From Singulisphaera sp. (lineage in GTDB: Bacteria > Planctomycetota > Planctomycetia > Isosphaerales > Isosphaeraceae): 41,374 nucleotides of DNA. Position 1 is the stretch's first letter; the number at the start of each line of letters is the position of its first letter. Position numbers and translations under genes: made by a program. The notes beneath the pieces were generated by a model, which was given only the letters and a program-made list of their open reading frames with translations, was not told where the DNA came from and ran no database searches. This document shows positions 29,388 through 37,628 of the stretch, in pieces. The stretch lies in assembly GCA_027451445.1 (NCBI GenBank), contig DAIDJG010000007.1, positions 1 to 41,374 of the forward strand, in the 5' to 3' direction.

Positions 29388-30497
29388 CTAACTTGCCGCC
29401 ATGGCAATCGTTTCGCACTCCGGCGAGGAGTCGATACACTCGTAGAATACGTTACGCTGACGAGGAATGTAGCCTGCAACCCGGATTGCACGCCGGATTT
29501 CCTCGAGCGACAAGTAATAGACGGTTCCCGCCGATGCGACGACGTTCTCCTCGATCATGAGGCTTCCCATGTCGTTCGCCCCGAAATAGAGCGCGAGCTG
29601 GCCGATCTTCGGCCCCTGGGTGACCCACGACGATTGGATATTGGGAACGTTGTCGAGGTAGAGTCGCGACAGGGCCTGCGTTCGAAGATACTCGAACGCC
29701 CCCGCCGGAGGAATGTCGGCCATGTCGGTGTGCTCGGGCTGAAACGTCCAGGAGATGAACGCGGTCAGACCCCCGGTCTCGTCCTGAAGCTGGCGGACGC
29801 GTTCCAGGTGCTCGACCCGCTCTTCCAGGGTCTCGATGTGGCCGAACATCATGGTGGCCGTCGAACGTCCGCCGAGCTCGTGCCAGACGCGGTGGACGTT
29901 GAGCCAGTCGTCGGTGAGCACCTTTCCCCGGGTCATCGCTTTGCGCACGCGATCAACCAGGATTTCACCACCGCCGCCCGGCAGACTGCCCAGCCCAGCG
30001 TCCTTGAGCCGTTCCAGCACGGTCTTGAGGGGCATCCGGTAGAGCTTGTGGAAAAAATGAATCTCCGGCGGGCTGAAGCCGTGGATATTGATCTGCGGGA
30101 AGGAATTCTTGATGTCGCGCAAGAGATCCTCATACCACTCGAAGGGCAGGTCCGGATGAAGTCCCCCTTGCATCAGGATCTGGTCGCCGCCGAGCGCAAC
30201 GGTCTCCTCGACCTTCTTGAGCAGCACGTCGCGATCGAGCACGTAGGCCTCGGAGTGTCCCACCTTGCGGTAGAACGCACAGAAGTCACAGACGGCCGCG
30301 CAGACATTGGAGTAGTTGATATTGCGGTCGATATTGAACGTGCGGTACGGCTCAGGATGCAGCCGCCGACAAACGGCGTCGGCCGCCCTGCCTAGCGAAA
30401 GGAGGTCGGCCGAGCGCAGGAGAGCCACGCCCTGATCGAACGTAAGCCGCTCGCCCTCAATGGCTTGCTGCAAGATCGCAGCGACGGTGGAAGACAA
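29388..30497 (-). CDS. mqnC: cyclic dehypoxanthine futalosine synthase (radical SAM)
   Basis: Converts dehypoxanthine futalosine to its cyclic form in the futalosine route to menaquinone. 369 residues from a TTG at 30497, chosen because AAGGAG stands 6-7 bases before it (GGAAGGAGTTGAACTTG); an open frame begins at 30545 but its first 16 residues are not family-like. The radical SAM cluster motif is C66-x3-C70-x2-C73 in NYSNVCAAVCDFCAFYR, followed by the family blocks GGDQILMQGGLHPDLPFEWY, SLPGGGGEILVDRVR and WTFQPEHT. The start lies 41 bp inside the end of mqnA, indicating coupled translation. Confidence 0.95.
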   Translation of the reverse strand: MSSTVAAILQQAIEGERLTFDQGVALLRSADLLSLGRAADAVCRRLHPEPYRTFNIDRNINYSNVCAAVCDFCAFYRKVGHSEAYVLDRDVLLKKVEETVALGGDQILMQGGLHPDLPFEWYEDLLRDIKNSFPQINIHGFSPPEIHFFHKLYRMPLKTVLERLKDAGLGSLPGGGGEILVDRVRKAMTRGKVLTDDWLNVHRVWHELGGRSTATMMFGHIETLEERVEHLERVRQLQDETGGLTAFISWTFQPEHTDMADIPPAGAFEYLRTQALSRLYLDNVPNIQSSWVTQGPKIGQLALYFGANDMGSLMIEENVVASAGTVYYLSLEEIRRAIRVAGYIPRQRNVFYECIDSSPECETIAMAAS

Positions 30498-31284
30498 GTT
30501 CAACTCCTTCCGGTGCGAGACCCAGTGCGGCCGCCAGCCGCGCAAACTGGCGCAGGCCGGCGATCTCGGGCTCGCCCAGGTCGTACGATAACGAACGCGT
30601 CAGGTAATCATAGCAAGTCGCAACGTCCAGTCCGAGTCCCGGCCCGAACCGCCGCGCCAGTTCAGCCGCCTGGGACAACCCCTCAGCGCGGCTTCGAAGC
30701 AAGGCCTGTGGCAGGTCGCCGAGCTCGACACCCGAGCGGACGACCCAAAGCGCGAAGACAAACGGCAAGCCCGTCATCGCGTTCCAGACTTCGGCCAGGT
30801 CGACGACCTCCCAGAACGGCTCGTCGGGCGTTTTCATCGCGCGGTCGCCGATCAGGAGCACCGCATCGGCCGTGCTCTCCTGCAAGGGGACGCCCATGGG
30901 TAGTTGCTCGACCGTGGCAGGGCGGACCTGGTGCTGGTGGTCGAGCCAGATCAACGCAAGCGCCTGGCTCGTGCGCGAGCCCTCATCGAGGGCCAGCCGC
31001 TCGATCCGTTGCCAGGGCACTCGGCTGTAGAGCTTGACGCTCCGCACCGCTCCGCGCGCCGCGATCGCCAGCCCGGGGATGATTTCATGTCCCAGCGACG
31101 CCCCCCGGAGATACTCCACCGACGGGATCAGCGCCACGTCGAGATCCCCAGCCGCCAGCCGGTCGGCCAATCGGCTCGGCAGGTCCATCTCCAAGTGAAC
31201 CCCGGGCGCGAGCTCCGTCAAGCGATGGTACAGGGGCTTTGCGTTCAGGTAACTCACGGCCCCCACGCGAACGTTTGCAGTCAT
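30457..31284 (-). CDS. mqnA: chorismate dehydratase
   Basis: First step of the futalosine pathway, turning chorismate into 3-enolpyruvylbenzoate. 275 residues; ATG at 31284 with a strong AAGGAGG 7 bases before. Periplasmic-binding-protein fold: VRVGAVSYLNAKPLYHRL at the N-terminus, DLPSRLADRLAAGDLDVALIPSVEYL, LDEGSRTSQALA and VVDLAEVWNAMTGLPFVFALW, all standard MqnA blocks. A good sigma-70 promoter is 110-130 bp upstream. The gene overlaps the start of mqnC by 41 bp. The other pathway genes mqnE, mqnB and mqnD are not in the window. Confidence 0.95.
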   Translation of the reverse strand: MTANVRVGAVSYLNAKPLYHRLTELAPGVHLEMDLPSRLADRLAAGDLDVALIPSVEYLRGASLGHEIIPGLAIAARGAVRSVKLYSRVPWQRIERLALDEGSRTSQALALIWLDHQHQVRPATVEQLPMGVPLQESTADAVLLIGDRAMKTPDEPFWEVVDLAEVWNAMTGLPFVFALWVVRSGVELGDLPQALLRSRAEGLSQAAELARRFGPGLGLDVATCYDYLTRSLSYDLGEPEIAGLRQFARLAAALGLAPEGVELVFHRRCDLAASH

Positions 31285-31390
31285 GGCATTCCTCCTTCCC
31301 TGGCTCCAGAACCGAAGTCACGGAGCGAGGTTAACCCACGAGTGCTCGGACCGTTCGGTTTCGCGGGACGGGCTTTCAATTCCGATTGAA

Positions 31391-31418
31391 ATTATAGACA
31401 GGGCAGGGGCGATCGCAA
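31391..31418 (-). promoter_or_regulatory. sigma-70 type promoter for mqnA-mqnC
   Basis: On the minus strand TTGCGA (31418-31413), 16 bp, TATAAT (31396-31391), a perfect -10. Expected start near 31384, leaving about 100 nt of leader before the mqnA ATG. The spacing is one base shorter than optimal. Confidence 0.65.
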
Positions 31419-31495
31419 CCCGAATCAGGGCTGCTCCCGCATTCCAAGAGAGCTCGTTTGGCATCGATGAGCTGAAAATGAAGCAGCCCCGCACC

Positions 31496-32242
31496 TCACG
31501 AGGAGGTTACCACTCGCGCGGGGTTGCCCGCAACGCGCGCGAAGGGCGGGACGTCCTTCACCACAATCGTCCCTCTCTCGACCGTCGCCCCGGCGCCGAT
31601 CTTCACCCCTTTGAGGATGATGGCCCCCATGCCGATCCGTACGTCGTCCTCAATGACGATCGGCGAGGCACTGTCTTCGGGCGGAGGGAGACCCGCGAGC
31701 CGGTCGGAGGGATCAGTCGGGTGGCCGCTGGCATCGTAGATGCGGACCTCGGACTCGATCTGACAACGGTGGCCGATCGTGATGCGGCGGCCGATCGTGA
31801 GCTGGAAGCCGTCCCCGATCACGGTCTGATCGCCGACCTCCAACGTCGGGCGATCCGCGAAGCGCGCGGCGAAGGCGATGTCGAGGCGGCCCTCGATGTG
31901 GACATCGTCGCCGAGAAGAATGTCGCCTCGCCCTTGGATGTAAGGCACGAAGTGACCGGTCCGGAGCCGCTTGCCGTGCTGAGTGCAATAGGACTTGAAC
32001 AACGGCTCACAAACGACAACCCGGTAAACGTTCTGACAAACCCCCAGAACCGCGGCTCTCGTCCACAGGACCGGGCGGACGAGGAGCCGAGGAGATGGGC
32101 ATTCCCAGTGACTGAGTGCACTGAGCAAACCGGATCGAGATTCACCGTGTACGGCCGGACCCTTGGGGAAGCCCATTGCCAGCCTCGTTTCGTGTGCGGT
32201 CCTGTTGACGGGCCGTGAGACGGCTAAAGTGCGCGGTTTCAC
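31496..32242 (-). CDS. hexapeptide-repeat acyltransferase
   Basis: 248 residues from the GTG at 32242, which overlaps the preceding stop as GTGA; an internal ATG at 32176 with AACGAGG 7-8 bases before could be the real start (226 residues). Left-handed beta-helix protein: repeats from about residue 105 (GDILLGDDVHIEGRLDIAFA, LEVGDQTVIGDGFQLTIGRR, ITIGHRCQIESEVRI), a loop YDASGHPTDPSDR with the catalytic-type His, and IVIEDDVRIGMGAIILKGVK, IGAGATVERGTIVVKDVPPF, ending AGNPARVV, which is the O-acetyltransferase (WbbJ/CysE-like) end. Probably acetylates a glycan or precursor; it is last in the glycan cluster. Confidence 0.9.
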   Translation of the reverse strand: MKPRTLAVSRPVNRTAHETRLAMGFPKGPAVHGESRSGLLSALSHWECPSPRLLVRPVLWTRAAVLGVCQNVYRVVVCEPLFKSYCTQHGKRLRTGHFVPYIQGRGDILLGDDVHIEGRLDIAFAARFADRPTLEVGDQTVIGDGFQLTIGRRITIGHRCQIESEVRIYDASGHPTDPSDRLAGLPPPEDSASPIVIEDDVRIGMGAIILKGVKIGAGATVERGTIVVKDVPPFARVAGNPARVVTSS

Positions 32243-33177
32243 GACGTTTTCACGACCTCACGCGCCGGCTCGACGTGACGCTGGGCCCGCGTCCGCCCGA
32301 GCATGCTCTTGAGGCGGGCAACGATGCGATCCTGAAAATCCTGTGTGTGCAGCTTCGAATTCAGCGCGAGGCTGGCGATCCCGCGCAGTCCGCCGTCCTT
32401 TGCCTGGCGCTCGAACGCGGGGAGATAGTTCGTCTTGTTGCCGAACCCAAGAATGCGCCGGTCTTCCGCATCGAGATCGCCGAGGAAGGCCGCGTTGAGG
32501 ATCAGTGGATGATACCGGTAGTAGTCGACGTCCTCTTTCTGGAGCGGCACGGACGGATCGTGGTAGTTGTAGAACACGGCGTGCCGGTTTTCGAGGATCG
32601 GCACACTCTGACGGTGGATGCCCGACGTGTCGAACAGGAACGCAGTCCCCGCGCGCCCGGTCATTTCAACGACCGCCGACGGGTCGGACAGGTCCACCTC
32701 GTGATTCCGGACCGGGCGGGGCGCCTGCTGACCGTGGGAGCCCCGAATGTAGTTGAACGCCCCGCTGGTCACGTCGGTCAGGTAAACGGCGAGCTTCACC
32801 TCGCGCGGGATGAAGTTGACCACCTTCTGGTCGTACCACGCGTCGCCGTGCCAGCCGTGGAAGTCGCGCCGGGTGGGGAGCGAGCGCCAGCCTTTCGCCT
32901 CGACGAGCTCGAACGACTCGCCGATATAGTCGCGCAACGTCTGCTTGACCAGGGGGTGGAGCGCGAGATCGACGAAGCCCTGCGCCAAGGTGAGCACGTC
33001 CTGGACCATGTGCCGGTGGGGCTCGGTCTTTTCGTAACCGTCGCTGTCGTTCCAGCGCAGGTGCTTCAACCGCGCTTTGAACGCGGCTTGCATATCGGCA
33101 AGAGTCTCGGCGCTGATCAGGTCCGGTAAGAGAACGACACCATCACGTTCAAGTTGTGCGGCGAGCGAATTGGGCAT
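32239..33177 (-). CDS. phytanoyl-CoA dioxygenase-like Fe(II)/2-oxoglutarate oxygenase
   Basis: 312 residues from the ATG at 33177 (MPNSLAAQLERDGVVLLPDL). Double-stranded beta-helix PhyH family: the start matches with a-x-L-e-r-D-G-v-v-l-l-p-d, the metal site is HGD in GWHGDAWYDQKVV (H-x-D), and the second His is in LFDTSGIHRQSVPI, followed by R for 2-oxoglutarate (ENRHAVFYNYHDPS). It overlaps the upstream glycosyltransferase by 29 bp and its stop overlaps the start of the acyltransferase, so the three are one transcript. In such a context it may hydroxylate a sugar or lipid precursor, which is inference. Confidence 0.9.
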   Translation of the reverse strand: MPNSLAAQLERDGVVLLPDLISAETLADMQAAFKARLKHLRWNDSDGYEKTEPHRHMVQDVLTLAQGFVDLALHPLVKQTLRDYIGESFELVEAKGWRSLPTRRDFHGWHGDAWYDQKVVNFIPREVKLAVYLTDVTSGAFNYIRGSHGQQAPRPVRNHEVDLSDPSAVVEMTGRAGTAFLFDTSGIHRQSVPILENRHAVFYNYHDPSVPLQKEDVDYYRYHPLILNAAFLGDLDAEDRRILGFGNKTNYLPAFERQAKDGGLRGIASLALNSKLHTQDFQDRIVARLKSMLGRTRAQRHVEPAREVVKTS

Positions 33178-34327
33178 GTTGAACGACCATTTCAGGGGTT
33201 CGATAAAAGTCCAAAAAGTCCGAGAGATGCGTATCCGCGGCGAAACGTTTGACAGCAAACTCCCGCGCCGCAGCACCCATGGCGACGCGGGTCGATTCGT
33301 CATTCTGAACCAACTGTAGGGCACGGGCCAGTGCCTCGGCGTTCCCTGGCGGAACCAGCAGCCCGGTCTTGCCTTCATCGATGAATTCAGGGATGCCCCC
33401 GATCCGACTCGCAACGACGGGTAGCCCGCACGCCTGAGCTTCCAGGATCACCAGGCCCGCGGCCTCGGCCCAAAGCGAAGGGCAAACCAAACAATCCGCA
33501 GCCTGCATGTACGACTCCACATGCCGCTGAGGACCCACAAAACGGACCCGATCGCAGAGCCCAAGCTCCCGCTGGAGCGCTTGCAGAGGGATCATTTCCT
33601 CGCCTTCGCCCACAACCCACAGCTCCGCCGAGGGGGGAAGTTCCCGAAGCGCCTGGAGCGCGACGGCGACACCTTTTTCTTTGCGCAGTTGCGCCACAAG
33701 CAGGATCACGAACCGATCGTCGGCAACGCCGGCCCGCAACGCCTTGCGACGCTCCGGATCGGGCCGAAAGCGGTCGGTGTTGATGAAATACGTACAGCGC
33801 TGGACGGAATCGTTTGACTCGATCCCTCCGTTGAGGTCATTGAGCACGAAATCGCTGATGCAAAGCACCTTCTCATACCGCTTGTACAGGAGCGATTTGC
33901 CCGCCCTTTTCAATGGCGAGCGTCTGAGTGCCGTCAGCGAGCCGCGCGAAATGTGATCGGTGAAATAGTGGGAGACGCCGGGAGCGAGCAGCGAGAGCGG
34001 CCAGAGATACGGGTTTTTCAGGGGCTCGTAGAAATTCCAGTGAACGACTTCGGCGCGGTGACGCCGGATCAACCCTGCCAGGCGAAAGAGCCGGCCTGGC
34101 GTAAATTCCCGAAGATCGAGGTGCTCGATCGCCACACCGGCCTCGAGAAACTCGCTGGTGGCGGCTTCCGCTCCAGAGCAGAAGACGGGAATAAACTGCT
34201 TGGACCCGCGTTGAAACGCCTGCGCCAGGAGGAGAATCTGTTCTTCCAGCGACCCGAACTTCCGCGCGGAGTCGAGGTTCAAGGCAAACAGCACCCGGCG
34301 CAAACGACTGCCTGAATCTTCGATCAT
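33149..34327 (-). CDS. GT4-type glycosyltransferase (cluster)
   Basis: 392 residues. GT-B fold; LFALNLDSARKFGSLEEQIL at the N-terminus, acceptor domain to about 190, then LVAQLRKEKGVAVALQALRE, ELWVVGEGEEMIPLQALQRE and LVCPSLWAEAAGLVILEAQACGLPVVASR (E-x7-E as EAAGLVILE, about 283-291), with GGIPEFIDEGKTGLLVPP. Retaining transferase using a nucleotide sugar; the sugar is not readable. First gene of the cluster with the dioxygenase and acyltransferase. Start ATG at 34327; no clear ribosome-binding site. Confidence 0.93.
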   Translation of the reverse strand: MIEDSGSRLRRVLFALNLDSARKFGSLEEQILLLAQAFQRGSKQFIPVFCSGAEAATSEFLEAGVAIEHLDLREFTPGRLFRLAGLIRRHRAEVVHWNFYEPLKNPYLWPLSLLAPGVSHYFTDHISRGSLTALRRSPLKRAGKSLLYKRYEKVLCISDFVLNDLNGGIESNDSVQRCTYFINTDRFRPDPERRKALRAGVADDRFVILLVAQLRKEKGVAVALQALRELPPSAELWVVGEGEEMIPLQALQRELGLCDRVRFVGPQRHVESYMQAADCLVCPSLWAEAAGLVILEAQACGLPVVASRIGGIPEFIDEGKTGLLVPPGNAEALARALQLVQNDESTRVAMGAAAREFAVKRFAADTHLSDFLDFYRTPEMVVQHAQFARRTT

Positions 34328-34473
34328 AGGGGGGAACCTCCGATTAGCAGCGCGTTGCCGCCTTGAAGACCTCCTCGAAGGGACCCTTGGTGACGCAGAG
34401 CAACATTTGACCGAGACTCTTTTGCTGCGTTACCGCCGCTGATTATCATCTCCCTCTCTATACAACGTAGTCG

Positions 34474-35388
34474 ATGAATTCAAGTTCTGGGAAAAGCTCT
34501 ATGGCGCACAATCAAGTCGTCGTGGCGATCCCCGTCCACAAAACGAAGCTCAATGATTTCGAGCGTCTGTCGCTCTCACGCTGTGTGGCCGTCCTTGGTG
34601 CCCATCCCTTAGTGCTCGTCGCCCCGGACTCGCTCGACTGCCATGACTACCTGGTGCTGGCCCCGTCGGCGCAGGTCCAGCGGTTCGACGACCGTTTCTT
34701 CAGCTCCATTTCAGGTTACAACGAGCTCCTCACTTCGGGAATCTTCTACGAGCGATTTACGGACTTTGAATCCCTGCTCATTTACCAGTTAGACGCGCTC
34801 GTCTTCGAGGACCGACTCGCCGACTGGTGTGGCCGGGGATACGACTACGTGGGTGCACCATGGCGTCACCTCGGGCGCTGGCTGGGTGTGGGCAATGGCG
34901 GACTGAGCCTGCGAAACGTTGCCAGTAGTTTACGGGTCCTTCGGTCCACCAGGAACGAGGATGCCGCCGCCTACTGGTCGTTCTTCTGCGACTGGACGAC
35001 GTCACCCTGGCGCCGCGCGATGCAGTATCCGCACAAGCTTGCGCTCCAGATGGGGATCGGCGGGAGTGTGCAGTCGTTCTTGAAGCGCTGGGTTCGGAGG
35101 GGAGAGCCCGAAGATATGTTCTGGGGCCTCCACGCCACGCGCTTCGACCCGACGTTCCGGGTCGCGCCTTGTGAGGAAGCGCTCGAATTTGCCGTGGAGG
35201 GGGATCTGGACGTCGTCGGCCCCGTCGTCGCCCAGCACCCGCCGTTCGGCTGCCATCGCGAGTGGTTCGTCAAGGCCCTCCACCGTTACCTTCACGCCGT
35301 GGACGAGCCTCAGAACGACATCGAACGACTGATCTGGATCTTCGCGAGGCATAGCGGTCTGTCTCAAGGCGGGGCACTCGCGCTGTAG
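34474..35388 (+). CDS. DUF5672 protein (putative glycosyltransferase)
   Basis: 304 residues from the ATG at 34474 or 295 from the ATG at 34501 (MAHNQVVVAIPVHKTKLNDF). The family signature is clear: VVVAIPVHKT, RFDDRFFSSISGYNELLTSG, FESLLIYQLDALVFEDRLAD, WCGRGYDYVGAPW and VGNGGLSLRNVASSL, then PEDMFWGLHA and FGCHREW. The DALVF and GNGGLSLR parts resemble GT-A nucleotide-sugar sites, so it may be a glycosyltransferase; no enzyme has been assigned to this family to my knowledge. Divergent from the GT4 gene, sharing a 146-bp spacer. Confidence 0.9.
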   Translation: MNSSSGKSSMAHNQVVVAIPVHKTKLNDFERLSLSRCVAVLGAHPLVLVAPDSLDCHDYLVLAPSAQVQRFDDRFFSSISGYNELLTSGIFYERFTDFESLLIYQLDALVFEDRLADWCGRGYDYVGAPWRHLGRWLGVGNGGLSLRNVASSLRVLRSTRNEDAAAYWSFFCDWTTSPWRRAMQYPHKLALQMGIGGSVQSFLKRWVRRGEPEDMFWGLHATRFDPTFRVAPCEEALEFAVEGDLDVVGPVVAQHPPFGCHREWFVKALHRYLHAVDEPQNDIERLIWIFARHSGLSQGGALAL

Positions 35389-35432
35389 GCGACGAAGTCT
35401 TGATCCCAGGCGAGGCGGCGGGCAGGAACCGA

Positions 35433-36347
35433 TCACGTCGCTTCGCTCCGCGAAAACGGCTCGACGTGGACCAGTACGTCGCGGACCGCCGCAAATCCCT
35501 TGACCACGCGATCTTTGACCGCGTGGGCAATGGCGTGTCCTTCGCGAACCGTTTTCTCGGGGTCGACTTCGACGTGGATATCGACGAGATACTCCAGGCC
35601 CGTTTTACGAGCCCGAAGCTTTTCGATCCCGAGGACACCAGCGACCTGAAAGGCTTCCTGCCGGATCGCCTGGATCAGCTCCGGCTCGGCCTGCCGGTCC
35701 ATGAGATCGTGGACGTTGTCGCGGAACAGCTTCCCACCGATCCAGAACACGCTCGCGGCGACAGCCACACCAGCAGCGTGGTCGGCCCAGTGCCAGGCTG
35801 GCCCGCCCCAGTAGGCCAGGGTCACGCCCCCGAGCACCACCAGCGAGCCGAGCGCATCGAGCCGGTAATCCCAGGCCGTGGCGAGCAACGCTGCGGAACC
35901 CGTCCGCTTCGCGACAGCCCTGGCGAAGCGGAACAACGCCTCCTGGCAAGATGCTCCGAGCGCAGCAATGACCAGGGTAAAGCCGTGCGGCGCGTCATGT
36001 CGTGCATTGACGTTGCGGACCGCTTCCCACACGATCCCGGTGGCCAGGACGAGCATCACCATGGCGACGCAGAGTCCCGCGACGCTTTCCAGTCGGCTGT
36101 GTCCGTAAGGATGTTCCTGGTCCGGCGGTTTCTGCGCCAGCGAGAGAGCGCCGAGCAGGGTGGCCGAGATCAGGGCGTCGACGAGCGAGTGCACGGAGTC
36201 GGACAGGAGCGCAAACGAGTGGCCGAACAGGCCTCCAAGCAGCTTCACCATGCCCAGTGCGAGATTAACGCCGAGGCCCCATGCCGCCGCCTTGCACGCC
36301 GGTCGATAGAGCGCTGCTTCGGGCGAGCCCGTGAGCCGATCCGCCAT
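35433..36347 (-). CDS. cation diffusion facilitator transporter
   Basis: 304 residues from the ATG at 36347 (MADRLTGSPEAALYR); an upstream ATG at 36392 adds non-conserved residues. CDF (cation/H+ antiporter exporting Zn, Fe, Mn or Co). TM2 carries H-x3-D in LLSDSVHSLVDALIS and the QEHPYGHSRLESVAGL loop typical of the family; TM5 carries D-x3-D in AWDYRLDALGSL, where many CDFs have H-x3-D. The cytoplasmic C-terminal domain is present (VPGVL-like GVLGIEKLRARKTGLEYLVDIHVEV). The metal cannot be read from this mix of ligands with confidence. Convergent with DUF5672 and divergent from tatC. Confidence 0.93.
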   Translation of the reverse strand: MADRLTGSPEAALYRPACKAAAWGLGVNLALGMVKLLGGLFGHSFALLSDSVHSLVDALISATLLGALSLAQKPPDQEHPYGHSRLESVAGLCVAMVMLVLATGIVWEAVRNVNARHDAPHGFTLVIAALGASCQEALFRFARAVAKRTGSAALLATAWDYRLDALGSLVVLGGVTLAYWGGPAWHWADHAAGVAVAASVFWIGGKLFRDNVHDLMDRQAEPELIQAIRQEAFQVAGVLGIEKLRARKTGLEYLVDIHVEVDPEKTVREGHAIAHAVKDRVVKGFAAVRDVLVHVEPFSRSEAT

Positions 36348-36611
36348 ACGCGTCCCCGCGACTTCGTCGTGTCTTGGAAATCGAAATGCCACGGCAAATT
36401 GTGTCGGACGTGCTGGTCAAATCAAGCCGAGGTTTGGTAAACTGCTCCAACAGGAACGCCCCCGCCCGAATGGCCGTCCCCGAGAGGCCCAAGGCGGCGC
36501 CGCATCGAAAAGGGTTCCGGCCTCGGGATTGGCCGTTGCGACCCGCGTCTCCTTCCCACCCGCCAAAGCGCGATCGGCGCACCTCTCTGACCCCATGGGG
36601 TGGTCTTGTCC

Positions 36612-37628
36612 ATGCCTACCGACGACGATCTCTTCAACGAAGAAAAGACGATGGTCGCGATGAGCTTCGGGGAGCACATCGAAGAACTGCGCGCCCGGCT
36701 CATCCTTGCACTGCTTGGTCTCGGAGTTGGTGTGATCCTAACGTTCATCCCAGGCATCAACCTGGGAAAGCGAATCATGACCAAGATGGAGGAGCCTGCC
36801 AAAGGAGCGCTGAAGGACTTCTACTCCAATCAGGCCGCGGAGAGAGCGAAGGAAGCCAGAGAGGCCGAGCGACTGACTTCGACGACGGAAGCCCGAGTGC
36901 CCGCCGACGCGCTGGTCGAGCAGCTCCGAAAGATCGCCCCCAGCCTCAACCTCCCGCCGGCCGAAACGCTCAAGGACCAGGTCGTCACCTTGCCGATGCG
37001 CTTCGCCCAGGCGGACATGATCGACGTGATCGAGGAAGGCAGTCGGGTTCCCGAAGCCCTGATCTCGCTCGCACCGCTGGAGACCATGACCATCTTTTTC
37101 ATGGTCTGCGTAATCGCCGGACTGGTGCTGTCGAGTCCCTGGGTATTCTACCAAGCCTGGGCGTTCGTCGCCGCCGGACTCTACCGTCACGAACGTCACT
37201 ATGTCATGCGTTACCTGCCGTTTTCACTGGGTTTGTTCCTCACCGGCGTATTGCTTTGCTTCTTCTTCGTCTTGCCGATCACGTTAAGCTTCCTCCTCGA
37301 GTTCAACGTCTGGCTGGGGATCGAGCCGACTCTACGCCTCACCGACTGGATGAGCTTCGCGACGATCTTGCCGCTGGTCTTCGGCGCGTCGTTCCAGACC
37401 CCACTCGTGATGCTCCTCTTGGAGCGAATCGGCATATTCTCCGTGGACGATTACCGCTCGAAGCGGAAGATGGCCATCCTCATCATCGTCGTCGCGGGCG
37501 CGGTGCTTACACCGGGCCAGGATCCGTTTAGTCAGTGCTTGCTCGCGGGACCGATGATCTTGCTCTACGAAGTCGGCATCATCCTCGTCAGCCAGGGCAA
37601 GAAGACCCCGGCGAGTGTGGAGGTATGA
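36612..37628 (+). CDS. tatC: Sec-independent translocase TatC with a large loop insert
   Basis: 338 residues from the ATG at 36612 (MPTDDDLFNEE); a GTG at 36600 is in frame. TatC, the receptor of the twin-arginine pathway. Cytoplasmic N-terminus with FGEHIEELRARL; TM1 about 31-48. The first periplasmic loop, usually about 35 residues, is here about 105 (52-156) with a charged helical insert (AAERAKEAREAERLTSTTEA), before LAPLETMTIFFMVCVI. Later motifs hold: WAFVAAGLYRHER (Glu 194 matches E103 of E. coli), SFQTPLVML where E. coli has Glu170 and many organelle proteins have Gln, and TPGQDPFSQCLLAGPMILLYE. Its stop overlaps the next start as ATGA. Confidence 0.94.
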   Translation: MPTDDDLFNEEKTMVAMSFGEHIEELRARLILALLGLGVGVILTFIPGINLGKRIMTKMEEPAKGALKDFYSNQAAERAKEAREAERLTSTTEARVPADALVEQLRKIAPSLNLPPAETLKDQVVTLPMRFAQADMIDVIEEGSRVPEALISLAPLETMTIFFMVCVIAGLVLSSPWVFYQAWAFVAAGLYRHERHYVMRYLPFSLGLFLTGVLLCFFFVLPITLSFLLEFNVWLGIEPTLRLTDWMSFATILPLVFGASFQTPLVMLLLERIGIFSVDDYRSKRKMAILIIVVAGAVLTPGQDPFSQCLLAGPMILLYEVGIILVSQGKKTPASVEV

